64,000 nucleotides of DNA from Candidatus Eiseniibacteriota bacterium (lineage in GTDB: Bacteria; Orphanbacterota; Orphanbacteria; Orphanbacterales; Orphanbacteraceae). Position 1 is the first letter of the stretch. Each line of letters opens with the position of its first letter. Shown one piece after another: positions 33,605 through 42,791 of the stretch. The notes beneath the pieces are model-generated. The model was not told the origin of the DNA, ran no database searches, and was given only the letters and a program-made list of their open reading frames with translations. The DNA lies in contig JAJRWB010000046.1 of the NCBI GenBank assembly GCA_024276995.1, positions 1-64,000 on the forward strand, given 5' to 3'. The position numbers and the translations under genes were made by a program.

Positions 33605-34939
33605 CTAGAACGCGAAGTCGACCTGTAAAGTTCCCTTCCCCTGATCCTGGCTGGCGTCGTCGAGGGGAATCTTGTATTCCGCAGAGCACTTCACGTTCGC
33701 CCGGACCATGACGATCACGGCGGGGATGAGAGTCGTCTGCGGATCGGCATCGGAGTCGGTATCGATGTCGGTGTACTCGTACCGGGCGTAGCCGATGAGC
33801 CACGGGTAAAGGACACACCGGCCCGTGGCGAACGCGGCGAACGAATCGCGGGTATTCGGCACCCACTCTTCCACCAGGCTGACGCCTGTCTTCGACGCGA
33901 CCTTCGTCGTGACGTTCGAGCCGTATTCCGACGACATCGCCATTCCGCCGGCGGTGACGCTGAACCGGTTGTACCAAAGATCGACGTCGCCGCCGAAGAC
34001 GTTGAACTCGTCATCATGGCCCGATCCATCGGTCGCGACGCCGCGGTAGGCGAAACCGCCGAAACGGATCGAGTTGTCCTCGTAGAACGCGGACGAAGTA
34101 CTCGCCTGGCCCTCCGTGCCGCCCGCTTCCCCCAGGCCGCCGAACTTGTACGTCGCGCGGGCGTAGACGTCCTTGTCCTTGTTCAGGTCGAAATTCTCCT
34201 CGTCGTTCTGGCCGTTGCCGATCCCGACGTTGTAGGTGAGGCCCCCCTTGCCGCCGGAGCCGTTCAGTGCGCCCCAAAGTGCCATGCCGGCTCCCGCGCC
34301 GCTCCGTCCCCGCCACGTGCCCGACTGATTCCTCAGGTTGTCGACGTTGTAGTGTTCCTTCGTCAGTCTGTGATGTTCCGGCGTCCATTCGGGGCCGACG
34401 GAGCCGATCTTCAGATGCGCCGCCGGCGAGAAGTCGTACTGAATCGCGAAATCGTAGCCGACTTCCGCTTCATGCTCGAGTTCGATCTCTCCGACATAGG
34501 AGAGCTTGTCGTCGAATGTCCCTCCGAAGAGAAGCTCCAGTTCGTGGGGAACCTCGAACGTGGTCATTCCATCGATTTCCTGATAGTGGAATCGCCCCAG
34601 AGCGCGGAACGATACCGGGGGAACACCGGCCATGTCGGTCGGCCAGATCGCGTCGGGCCAGACCCGCTTGTAGGCTTCGGAACCGAGGCTGACAGGCGTA
34701 TCCTTCGTCATCTCGGGATCCTGACCTTCCGGATAACGGAAGCCGTTGTTATTGAACGCCTTGCCGAAGCCGTTCAGCCGCGGAAACGCGTAATGGCATG
34801 TGGAGCAGCTGGTCTTGTACTTCCGGGCGAAAGCGGGGATCGCGTTCGCCTGCTCCGCGGACAAGGCGAGCAGAAACGATACCGCAAACATCGCAATCAC
34901 GAGTGTCAGAAGATTTTTCGAGCCGGGCGAATTACTCAC
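33605..34939 (-). CDS. Outer membrane porin with an N-terminal CXXCH heme site
   Basis: From GTG 34939, preceded by GGAAGGGAG, the 444-residue product has a signal peptide (LLTLVIAMFAVSFLLALSAEQANA). The mature N-terminus is IPAFARKYKTSCSTCHYAFP, with one c-type heme motif. The remaining 390 residues alternate amphipathic strands and end in LQVDFAF, typical of an outer membrane barrel. Proteins with this heme head and barrel body are known but poorly characterised. It converges on the cytochrome cluster and may carry electrons to or across the outer membrane, or simply import a substrate. The coding region can be read further upstream, but the GTG fits both ribosome site and signal peptide. 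Confidence 0.8.
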   Translation of the reverse strand: MSNSPGSKNLLTLVIAMFAVSFLLALSAEQANAIPAFARKYKTSCSTCHYAFPRLNGFGKAFNNNGFRYPEGQDPEMTKDTPVSLGSEAYKRVWPDAIWPTDMAGVPPVSFRALGRFHYQEIDGMTTFEVPHELELLFGGTFDDKLSYVGEIELEHEAEVGYDFAIQYDFSPAAHLKIGSVGPEWTPEHHRLTKEHYNVDNLRNQSGTWRGRSGAGAGMALWGALNGSGGKGGLTYNVGIGNGQNDEENFDLNKDKDVYARATYKFGGLGEAGGTEGQASTSSAFYEDNSIRFGGFAYRGVATDGSGHDDEFNVFGGDVDLWYNRFSVTAGGMAMSSEYGSNVTTKVASKTGVSLVEEWVPNTRDSFAAFATGRCVLYPWLIGYARYEYTDIDTDSDADPQTTLIPAVIVMVRANVKCSAEYKIPLDDASQDQGKGTLQVDFAF

Positions 34940-35178
34940 TGCGCACTCCCTTCCGGATCGCCGGGGTGCCGGTACGATCCATGGCATTGCTGTGCAGACT
35001 CGGAGATGACCGGTCTTCCTCCCTGATAGCGGTTCCGATGAACATTTCGTTTGATGGGGGGAAGCCGCGGGGATCCTCGGCGGCCCGGTGGTCCGCGATT
35101 CCATAAAGCCATGCCGGGGCTCCTCTCCACCGATGGAGACGGCAATCGATACACCTTCTCTCACCGGCAACACATTGA
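34940..35178 (-). other. Long untranslated leader of the heme-porin gene
   Basis: About 230 bases separate the best promoter from the GTG start at 34939. I see no credible gene here and no riboswitch that I recognise. Several short GC-rich inverted segments could fold. Confidence 0.35.
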
Positions 35179-35207
35179 GGACTAGCAGGATGAAAACCGG
35201 TTGTCAA
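35179..35207 (-). promoter_or_regulatory. Promoter candidate of the heme-porin gene
   Basis: On the minus strand a perfect TTGACA (35202-35207), a 17-base spacer and a weak -10 TAGTCC (35179-35184), the latter preceded by TGC as in an extended -10. Confidence 0.4.
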
Positions 35208-35301
35208 GGATTGCAACCCATTAAATTCTATTGATCTGCGACGTCTTCGCCGGGATGATCCGGACCGGCTTCGATCCGGGGAACGATCGGGAAGGTAAAA
35301 G

Positions 35302-35328
35302 GCGGCGGGAGCAGATCGCTCCCGCCGC
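35302..35328 (-). terminator. Rho-independent terminator of the starch-binding protein gene
   Basis: gcggcgggagc (35302-35312) pairs perfectly with 35318-35328 around a 5-base loop. On the minus strand the stem is followed by CCTTTTACCTT. It lies 34 bases past the stop of 35362-37413. Confidence 0.8.
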
Positions 35329-35361
35329 GTCGATCGATCGGCTGTATGAAACGACGGCCGG

Positions 35362-37413
35362 TTACCTCACGAGAACCATCTTTCTCGTTACCGATTTCGC
35401 GTCCGACCGGAGCCGGTAGAAATAGACTCCGCTCGAGACCGCGCGCCCGGCGTCGTTCGTGCCGTCCCAGATCACGGCGCGGGACCCGGTGTAGGCCCCG
35501 CCGTCCAAGGTTCCCTTCACGAGGGTTCTGATCCGGCGTCCGGCGGCGTCGAACACGGCGAGGTCGACCGTCGTCCTCGACGGAAGTTCGAACTCGATCG
35601 CGGTGCGCGGGTTGAACGGGTTCGGCGCGTTCTGGAGAAGCCGCATCGCAGCAGGCGTAACCGGCGAGGCGTCGTCGATGCCGACGAACTGGGTGCAGCG
35701 GTCCCAGTACGCCTTGTCGAGAACGATCGGCACGGCCGACGAGAAGAGGGTGTCGTTCAAAAAGACATTGCGGTTCCCCTGGCCGAAGCACTCGAAGTTG
35801 AAGAGCGTGTCGCCCACCCCTTTCCAGAGGTACTTGAAGTCGAAGTTCTTGAGCGATCCCGTGGGGAACGTGAGCCGCGTGGTGAAGACTCCGTCCCCGG
35901 CGACCGAATCGGGAAGGACGCCGTCGTCGGCGAGCAGGTTCACGGGCGGGTTATTCCAGTTGAGCGGCGCGATGCTCCCGTCGATCCCGATCGTGTCGAT
36001 GAGCGGGTCCCACTGGTAGTTCGAGACGTTCTCGGCGAAGAAGATCACGTCGATCGGCAGCGTCGTGAAATTGATCGGCGCCTGGTCGTTCCACCAGATG
36101 GCGAGCGTGTCGTACGGAGCGTGCATGTCGAGCTGATAGATGTGATTCCCCGAACTCTCCCACTCGGTGCACTGGTGGGTAAACTTGTACTCGATGTTCA
36201 CCGTGTCGGAAATGTGGGTCACCACGCCGCAGTTCACGGCGGTGATCAGCGTCGCCTCGTACGTCGAATCGCCGTCGGGATCGGCCATCAGGTCGTCGCA
36301 CGTCGGGTTCCAGGTAAGAGGGGCGAGGCTCCCCTCGATGGCGAAGGTGTCGGCCACGGGGGCGAGGGAATGGGTCTGGAGGTGGATGCTCATCTGCCCG
36401 CGTACGAGAAGCTCGGTCAGGTAGAACGAAGCGACGTTCGTGACGCCGTCGTTGACGATCACATTCCCCGCGAGATCCTTAACGTTGATGGCGGTCAGAT
36501 CGATGCACGACCCGAGAGCGGGGACGGCGTCCAATGTGAGTTCCACCGAGGAAGCGCCCGACATCACGGCGGAAACGACGTTCACACCGGTGACGGTGTA
36601 GTTCGTCGCCGTTTCGGCGCTCAGCGTGTCGACCGGTTCGCTGAAACTGCAGATGAGCCGATCGTATGCGTCATATGGAAAGCTGTAACCCGCGACCGTG
36701 GGAGGCGTCGTGTCACCGCCCGTCTGCTCCGCCACGAGGGTGGAGTTCGAGAGCACGGCGGGAGTGCTCCAGTCGGCGGCGTTCCAGTCGTCGGGGAGAT
36801 CGTTCGACGTATCTTGCGCGTTGTCGGTTCCCCCGCCGCCGGTGGTCCAGACTTCGCAATAGATCGAAGCGGGGTTGCCGAGACGCGACTTCGCGATTTT
36901 CCACTCGATACCGGAAACGGCGCCCGCCGACAGTGCCGCCCCGTCGGCCCCGCCGCTCTGCGACCACGTGCTCGTTCCCTGATCCCACGCCCAGAACTGC
37001 GTGTCTTCCGGTCCGTACGGTTGGCTGTCGGTCCAGCTGTTCAGGCTGAACTCCGGTTTGTGCGGGTCGGATACGGTGACGTTGCGTCCCCACGCGTCGG
37101 ATGTCGCGCCGTTCAAGTCGTTCGACGTATCGATGTAGAGCATATACTTGCCCCACTGCGTCGCCGACAAGTTGTCGTTGACCGTGACGAGGAAGTACCA
37201 ATATGTGTTGTCGTTGCAGACATACAAGTCGATGAGGTCGATATTGTTGTTCGAAGCCCAATGGTCGCCCGCCGGGTCGCTCGCCTCGGCGACGCCGTAG
37301 ACTCCGTCTACGACACCGTCCATGGTGGGCGTGCCGAATCCCTCGGCAAGCGCCGTTCCCGCAAGTAGGGCGAGCCCGAGCAGTGCCGTGATCAGCGTAG
37401 CCGTTCTCTTCAT
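35362..37413 (-). CDS. Secreted multidomain starch-binding-type protein with FlgD-like C-terminal domain
   Basis: The 683-residue protein starts at ATG 37413 after AGGAGGAT and has a signal peptide (TLITALLGLALLAGTALA). In order: a DOMON/CBM9-like sandwich (about 25-225), a Big_5-like Ig domain (about 231-318), two CBM20/E-set-like modules (about 341-414, IEGSLAPLTW, and 458-538, IDGSIAPLNW) and a FlgD-like tail (about 598-683, PNPFNPRTAIEFELP ... SGVYFYRLRS). No catalytic residues are apparent. It most likely binds alpha-glucan at the surface. It has a strong promoter with the same operator layout as the secreted GH57 gene and is divergent from the MalK-type gene. Confidence 0.75.
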   Translation of the reverse strand: MKRTATLITALLGLALLAGTALAEGFGTPTMDGVVDGVYGVAEASDPAGDHWASNNNIDLIDLYVCNDNTYWYFLVTVNDNLSATQWGKYMLYIDTSNDLNGATSDAWGRNVTVSDPHKPEFSLNSWTDSQPYGPEDTQFWAWDQGTSTWSQSGGADGAALSAGAVSGIEWKIAKSRLGNPASIYCEVWTTGGGGTDNAQDTSNDLPDDWNAADWSTPAVLSNSTLVAEQTGGDTTPPTVAGYSFPYDAYDRLICSFSEPVDTLSAETATNYTVTGVNVVSAVMSGASSVELTLDAVPALGSCIDLTAINVKDLAGNVIVNDGVTNVASFYLTELLVRGQMSIHLQTHSLAPVADTFAIEGSLAPLTWNPTCDDLMADPDGDSTYEATLITAVNCGVVTHISDTVNIEYKFTHQCTEWESSGNHIYQLDMHAPYDTLAIWWNDQAPINFTTLPIDVIFFAENVSNYQWDPLIDTIGIDGSIAPLNWNNPPVNLLADDGVLPDSVAGDGVFTTRLTFPTGSLKNFDFKYLWKGVGDTLFNFECFGQGNRNVFLNDTLFSSAVPIVLDKAYWDRCTQFVGIDDASPVTPAAMRLLQNAPNPFNPRTAIEFELPSRTTVDLAVFDAAGRRIRTLVKGTLDGGAYTGSRAVIWDGTNDAGRAVSSGVYFYRLRSDAKSVTRKMVLVR

Positions 37414-37472
37414 CTTGGATCCTCCTGGAAACGGTTCGAGTCTTGTCGGACCTGAGTTGTCACGATGGAGCC

Positions 37473-37486
37473 TGTAACACGTTACA
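37473..37486. promoter_or_regulatory. Operator-like dyad TGTAACACGTTACA
   Basis: The arms TGTAAC and GTTACA are perfect complements around AC. The site overlaps the last base of the -10 box of the 37413 promoter and lies 134 bases upstream of the divergent ABC ATPase gene, so it could control both. The sister site is at 11838-11851. The outer bases match LacI/CcpA-type operators. Confidence 0.7.
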
Positions 37487-37515
37487 TTATACCACAATCG
37501 GGCCCTCCATTTCAA
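37486..37515 (-). promoter_or_regulatory. Strong sigma70-type promoter of the starch-binding protein gene
   Basis: On the minus strand TTGAAA (37510-37515), an 18-base spacer and a perfect TATAAT (37486-37491) preceded by TGG (extended -10). The layout is nearly identical to the promoter at 11852-11880. Confidence 0.8.
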
Positions 37516-37619
37516 TGCCGCCGCCGGGCGCCGTTTTTGCCGGGATTTTGCCGGGTCGAGGGGGTAGAATCCATTTCGAACGTCGTTTCCGACCGTTTTC
37601 AGCAGCAGAGGAGCCCCCC

Positions 37620-38717
<1,098 letters not shown>

Positions 38718-38751
38718 TCCGAGTTTTCATTCTTCCGGGAGGTACTCCGTC

Positions 38752-40008
38752 TTGACGATGAAAAAGCTTCTTTCGGTCATCTCCGGCGTTTTCGCCGCAT
38801 TCCTTTTCCTGTCGATCCTCGCCGGTTGCGGGGGAGGGGGACAGAAGGGTCCGGCCCGGATCGTGCTCTGGGAGATCATGGACCCGGAGGAGCGCGTGAT
38901 TCTCGACGAATTCCTCGATGCCTACAATGCCTCCCACGCCGATGTCGAGGTGTCGCGGACGAACTTCGCCCCCGAGCAGCTCCGCACCCAGTTTCTCACC
39001 GCCGCCATGGGCGGCGGCGGACCCGATCTGGTGTTCGGTCCGGCCGACAACGCGGGACCGTTTTCGATCGCCTCGGTGGTCCACCCGGTGGACGAGATCT
39101 TCCCGGGCGACTATCTCGCCCGTTTCATTCCCCTCGCCTTCGATACGCTGGCGGGCCACATCTGGACGCTCCCGGCGCAGGTGGGGAACCATCTCTGCTT
39201 GATCAGCAACAGCGACATCGTGAAAACGCCTCCCGCCACGTTCGAGGAGATGATCCGAATCGCCTCCGACTTCACCGCCGACACGAACGGCGACGGGTCG
39301 ATCGACCGGTACGGCCTCGTGTTCGAATCGAAAGAGCCGTTCTGGCTCGTGCCGTTTCTCGGTTCCTTCGGCGGTTGGGTGATGGACGCCGAACATAACC
39401 CGACACTCGACACGCCCGCCATGGTGAAAACCCTCCGGTTCGTCTCCGACCTTCGGAACCGGTACGGCATCATGCCGCGGGAATGCGATTATCAGCTCTC
39501 CGACACGATGTTCAAGGAGGGGAAGGCGGCGATGACGATCAACGGCCACTGGTCGTGGAGAGGATACGATGACGCGGGGATCCCGATCATCCTCTCGTCG
39601 ATTCCGAAGAACGAGAAGACCGGCTTGTGGGCGGTGCCGATGATTTCGAGCCGCGGCTACAGCGTAAACGTGAACATCGAAGGAGAGCAGCTCGAGCGGG
39701 TGAAGGAGCTTCTCAAGTATCTCGTTTCGCCCGAGATCCAGGTCGCCTACGCGACGAAGCTCTCGGTGATCCCGAGTATCCGCGAGGCGTTCGACGATCC
39801 GGCGGTGAAGAAGCTCGACCGGATCGCCGCGTCATGGGAGCAGTATCAGAGGGGGAAACGGATGCCGGTAGTACCCGAAATGCGTGCCATCTGGGACGCC
39901 ATGCGTCCGGCCTTCCAGAACGTGCTGAACGGCGAGGCTACGCCGGAAGACGCGGCGCGCGCCATGCAGAAGGACGCGGTGCGGAAGATCCGGGAGATGA
40001 AGGGGTAG
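38752..40008 (+). CDS. Sugar-binding lipoprotein of the ABC transporter (MalE type)
   Basis: The protein has a lipoprotein signal (VFAAFLFLSILAGC) and a mature family 1 extracellular solute-binding fold: IVLWEIMDPEERVILDEFLDAY, TAAMGGGGPDLVFGPAD and FKEGKAAMTINGHWSW. Aromatic residues late in the chain are typical for oligosaccharide binding. Spacing from GGGAGG favours TTG 38752; ATG 38758 is the alternative (417 residues). It delivers maltodextrin-like sugars to the permeases. The assignment to alpha-glucan rests on neighbours. Confidence 0.9.
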   Translation: MTMKKLLSVISGVFAAFLFLSILAGCGGGGQKGPARIVLWEIMDPEERVILDEFLDAYNASHADVEVSRTNFAPEQLRTQFLTAAMGGGGPDLVFGPADNAGPFSIASVVHPVDEIFPGDYLARFIPLAFDTLAGHIWTLPAQVGNHLCLISNSDIVKTPPATFEEMIRIASDFTADTNGDGSIDRYGLVFESKEPFWLVPFLGSFGGWVMDAEHNPTLDTPAMVKTLRFVSDLRNRYGIMPRECDYQLSDTMFKEGKAAMTINGHWSWRGYDDAGIPIILSSIPKNEKTGLWAVPMISSRGYSVNVNIEGEQLERVKELLKYLVSPEIQVAYATKLSVIPSIREAFDDPAVKKLDRIAASWEQYQRGKRMPVVPEMRAIWDAMRPAFQNVLNGEATPEDAARAMQKDAVRKIREMKG

Positions 40009-40009
40009 G

Positions 40010-40894
40010 ATGGGATCGTTTCTGAGACGCTACGCGCAGCCGTATCTCTTCATCGCCCCCGCGGCGGTGGTGATGCTCCTCGTCGTGCTCTACCCGTTCA
40101 TTTACAACTTCATCATCGCCTTCTCCAACATGAGCCTCTATCATCTGCGCAACCCCGAGTTCGTAGGCTTGCAGCATTTCCGGACGATCTTCACCGAGCC
40201 GGAAATCGTGAGCGTCTTCGCCAAGACGGTGATTTGGACGGTGGTGAATGTCGCCGCCCATCTCTTTCTCGGCGTCGGCCTGGCGATCCTGCTGAACCAG
40301 GAGGTGAAGGGGAGGGGGATCTTCCGGGCGCTCCTCATCCTTCCATGGGCGATGCCGCAGTACATCACGGCGCTCACGTGGAGGGGGATGTTCAACTACC
40401 AGTACGGCGCGGTGAACTTGATGCTCCGCGCCCTCCACCTCCCGGCGGTGCCGTGGCAGGCGAACGAATACTGGGCTCTCGCGGCGCCGATCATCGCGAA
40501 CATCTGGCTCGGGTTCCCGTTCATGATGATCATCGCTCTCGGCGGTCTCCAATCGATCCCGAAAGAGCTTTACGAGGCGGCGGAGATCGACGGCGCCGGC
40601 TGGTGGTTCCGTCTCCGGAAGATCACCCTGCCCCTTCTCAAGCCGGTGCTCGTCCCGGCGACGGTGCTCGGTACGATCTGGACGTTCAACAACCTGAACG
40701 TCATTTGGCTCGTGTCGCACTACGGGGAGCCGGCGGACAAGACGCACATCCTGGTGACGTATGTCTACAAGGCGGCTTTCCATTACTACCGCTACGGCTA
40801 TGCCGCGGCGTTCTCGGTGGTGATCTTCATCCTGCTCCTTTCGTTCGTCGTCTATTTCCTGAAGGCGACGGGAGAAAAGGGGGCGGCGGGATGA
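40010..40894 (+). CDS. Sugar ABC transporter permease (MalF type)
   Basis: The 294-residue protein has six hydrophobic helices and the cytoplasmic EAA loop (ELYEAAEIDGAGWWFRLRKITLPLL, about 183-207) that docks on the ATPase. It lacks the long periplasmic insert of enterobacterial MalF, as is usual in other bacteria. It starts two bases after the binding-protein stop, and its TGA overlaps the ATG of the next permease. Confidence 0.93.
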   Translation: MGSFLRRYAQPYLFIAPAAVVMLLVVLYPFIYNFIIAFSNMSLYHLRNPEFVGLQHFRTIFTEPEIVSVFAKTVIWTVVNVAAHLFLGVGLAILLNQEVKGRGIFRALLILPWAMPQYITALTWRGMFNYQYGAVNLMLRALHLPAVPWQANEYWALAAPIIANIWLGFPFMMIIALGGLQSIPKELYEAAEIDGAGWWFRLRKITLPLLKPVLVPATVLGTIWTFNNLNVIWLVSHYGEPADKTHILVTYVYKAAFHYYRYGYAAAFSVVIFILLLSFVVYFLKATGEKGAAG

Positions 40895-41721
40895 CGAAAA
40901 GAGCGCTCAAGAGCGCTCTTCGGCACGGGGCGCTCGCCCTGTTCACGCTCGCCACGATCTACCCGATCGTTCAGGTGGTCAGCATCTCGCTCCGCCCCGG
41001 CGACCGGCTCTACACGACATCGCTCGCGCTCATTCCCGAGGGGGCGTCGCTCGATGCGTACCACGCGATCCTCTTCGACAAGCCGTTCCTGCTGTGGATG
41101 CGCAATTCCCTCATCGTGTCGGTGTCGGTGACGATCATCGGGGTGGCGCTCGCCGCCACGGCGGGATACGCCTTCGCCCGCTTCCGTTTTCCCGGCCGCG
41201 GCGCGGGGATGCTCGCCTTTCTGGTGACCCAGATGTTCCCCGCCACCATGCTCCTTCTTCCCCTCTTTCTGCTGCTGCGGAAGATCGGTCTCGTCGATGC
41301 GATGCCGGGATTGATCATCGCCTACGTCGCCACGGCGCTCCCCTTTTGCGTGTGGACGATGAAAGGGTACTACGAATCGATCCCCGTGGAACTCGAGGAG
41401 GCGGCCATGGTGGACGGCACGACACGGGTCGGCGCCTTCACGAGGGTGACGCTCCCCCTTTCCGCGCCGGCGCTCATGATCACCGCCCTGTTCAGCTTCA
41501 TGACCGCCTGGTCGGAGTTCATGGTGGCGCGGGTGATTATCCAGAAACTCGGTCTTTACACCCTTCCCCTCGGCCTCGAATCGCTCGCCGGGACGTTCCA
41601 GACCGAGTGGGCGAACTACTCGGCCGGCGCGATCCTCGTGTGCATCCCGGTGGTGGCGCTCTTCCTGGCGCTCAACCGGTACCTCGTTTCGGGGCTCACC
41701 CTCGGTGGTGTGAAGGGATAA
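40891..41721 (+). CDS. Sugar ABC transporter permease (MalG type)
   Basis: The 276-residue protein has six hydrophobic helices and the EAA loop (ELEEAAMVDGTTRVGAFTRVTLPL). The N-terminal YPIVQVVSISLRPGD and the final LVSGLTLGGVKG are typical of MalG. ATG 40891 overlaps the stop of the MalF-type gene (ATGA). It completes a full importer. Confidence 0.94.
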   Translation: MTKRALKSALRHGALALFTLATIYPIVQVVSISLRPGDRLYTTSLALIPEGASLDAYHAILFDKPFLLWMRNSLIVSVSVTIIGVALAATAGYAFARFRFPGRGAGMLAFLVTQMFPATMLLLPLFLLLRKIGLVDAMPGLIIAYVATALPFCVWTMKGYYESIPVELEEAAMVDGTTRVGAFTRVTLPLSAPALMITALFSFMTAWSEFMVARVIIQKLGLYTLPLGLESLAGTFQTEWANYSAGAILVCIPVVALFLALNRYLVSGLTLGGVKG

Positions 41722-41767
41722 AGAGGCTCGGGATCGGAAGCACGACGCCGATCGCCGGGAACGGGGC

Positions 41768-41807
41768 ATGAGAAAGACGGGGAACCTTTCGATTCCCCGC
41801 CTCTCAT
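41768..41807. terminator. Hairpin between the transporter operon and the convergent secreted protein gene
   Basis: Core arms cggggaa (41778-41784) and ttccccg (41793-41799) pair around an 8-base loop. Outer arms atgaga (41768-41773) and tctcat (41802-41807) extend the stem. It can serve both strands. Confidence 0.6.
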
Positions 41808-41851
41808 CGAGCACGCCCGTGTGGGCTGATCACAACCTTGTCAAATCGATC

Positions 41852-42580
41852 TTACCGGAAGAGCTGCTTCATCGCACCCCACGTCGACTCCTCGATGGCG
41901 GTCGAAGCGAGTACCGTCGCCCGCACACGGCCGGTGGCCGGGTTCAGCTCGAAGAGCACGTCCTGATTCGGAAGCGTCGTCGTGTACGACAGGTTGCCGC
42001 CCGCCGAAGCGCCGCCGTCGCCGCCCATGATCTGGTCGTTCCAGCCGGCGTTGGCGCGCCACTTGTAGCCGTACGTTCCGGCCGTCGCATGATTGATCGT
42101 CACGCTCCAGATGCCGGCCGAGAGGGTCGCCGGCGTACCGGCCCATCCATTCACGTCGCCGGCCACATCCCACGTCTCGCTGCCGACGTTCGGAACGTAG
42201 TGGTCGGTCCAGACGATGTTCGCGTCCGGAATCCAGCCGTCGCCGTGGACGTTGGTATCGAGGGAGAAGAAAACCACGGCGTTATCGGTGGTGTGGACCC
42301 ACTGGTTCGAGCCGGGCCAGTTCATCGACCAGTCGGCGTTGGCGATCTTGAAGTCGTGACGGCCGCCGAGCTGGTCGGTCGTGACGTAGCCGCTGTAAAT
42401 GCCGTCGCCCGCGACGGCGTCGCCGTTGAGCCCGGAGTCGTTCACTTCATTACCGGCATCGAAGTTCCAGCAGCCGGGAGCGCAGTACATGTCGCCCTTG
42501 GCATAGAAAGGCTGCGCGAAAGCGGTGGTGGCGAGCGCCGCGACCGCCAGGGTCAGGAGAACGGTAACTGCTTTTTTCAT
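41852..42580 (-). CDS. Small secreted protein with an E-set/glycogen-binding-like domain
   Basis: The 242-residue protein starts at ATG 42580 after GGAGAG and has a signal peptide (AVTVLLTLAVAALATTAFA). The first half (GDAVAGDGIYSGYVTTDQL) resembles the spacer region of the 35362 protein. The second half (ETWDVAGDVNGWAGTPATL ... YGYKWRANAGWNDQI, about 140-205) follows the AMPK/CBM48-type pattern. No enzyme motif is visible. The short C-terminus has no FlgD-like domain, unlike its larger relatives. It is probably another alpha-glucan-binding protein, convergent to the importer operon. Confidence 0.65.
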   Translation of the reverse strand: MKKAVTVLLTLAVAALATTAFAQPFYAKGDMYCAPGCWNFDAGNEVNDSGLNGDAVAGDGIYSGYVTTDQLGGRHDFKIANADWSMNWPGSNQWVHTTDNAVVFFSLDTNVHGDGWIPDANIVWTDHYVPNVGSETWDVAGDVNGWAGTPATLSAGIWSVTINHATAGTYGYKWRANAGWNDQIMGGDGGASAGGNLSYTTTLPNQDVLFELNPATGRVRATVLASTAIEESTWGAMKQLFR

Positions 42581-42664
42581 GCGATTTTCTCTCCGTTTCT
42601 GCAGGTTTCCGACATACATGATTCGGAGCGTCCGGGGGGACGCGGATTGCACGATACAGCACTT

Positions 42665-42694
42665 ATTTTAACATATTTCACACGTTCGGCGCAA
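42665..42694 (-). promoter_or_regulatory. Promoter of the small secreted protein gene
   Basis: On the minus strand TTGCGC (42689-42694), an 18-base spacer and TAAAAT (42665-42670), in an A/T-rich patch. The TGTAAY dyad of the other starch promoters is absent. Confidence 0.55.
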
Positions 42695-42791
42695 GTGTCG
42701 ATTCTCCTCGGTCGTTGCGGTCGCGTGGCGTGGCGGCTACAATCGCCGGAAACGACCTGGCGGCGACAAATCCGATCATTCAGGAGGATCG

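Noticed and set aside
34940-35180. Cyclic-dinucleotide (GEMM-type) riboswitch in the heme-porin leader
   Set aside because: Some GGAG/CCGGGG elements looked tempting because such switches control cytochrome genes in Geobacter, but the GGCAAACC and GCAAAGCC core signatures are missing on the coding strand.
42665-42694. A third copy of the TGTAAY-N2-RTTACA operator at the 42580 promoter
   Set aside because: The promoter is clear, but the bases after the -10 box do not match the dyad.
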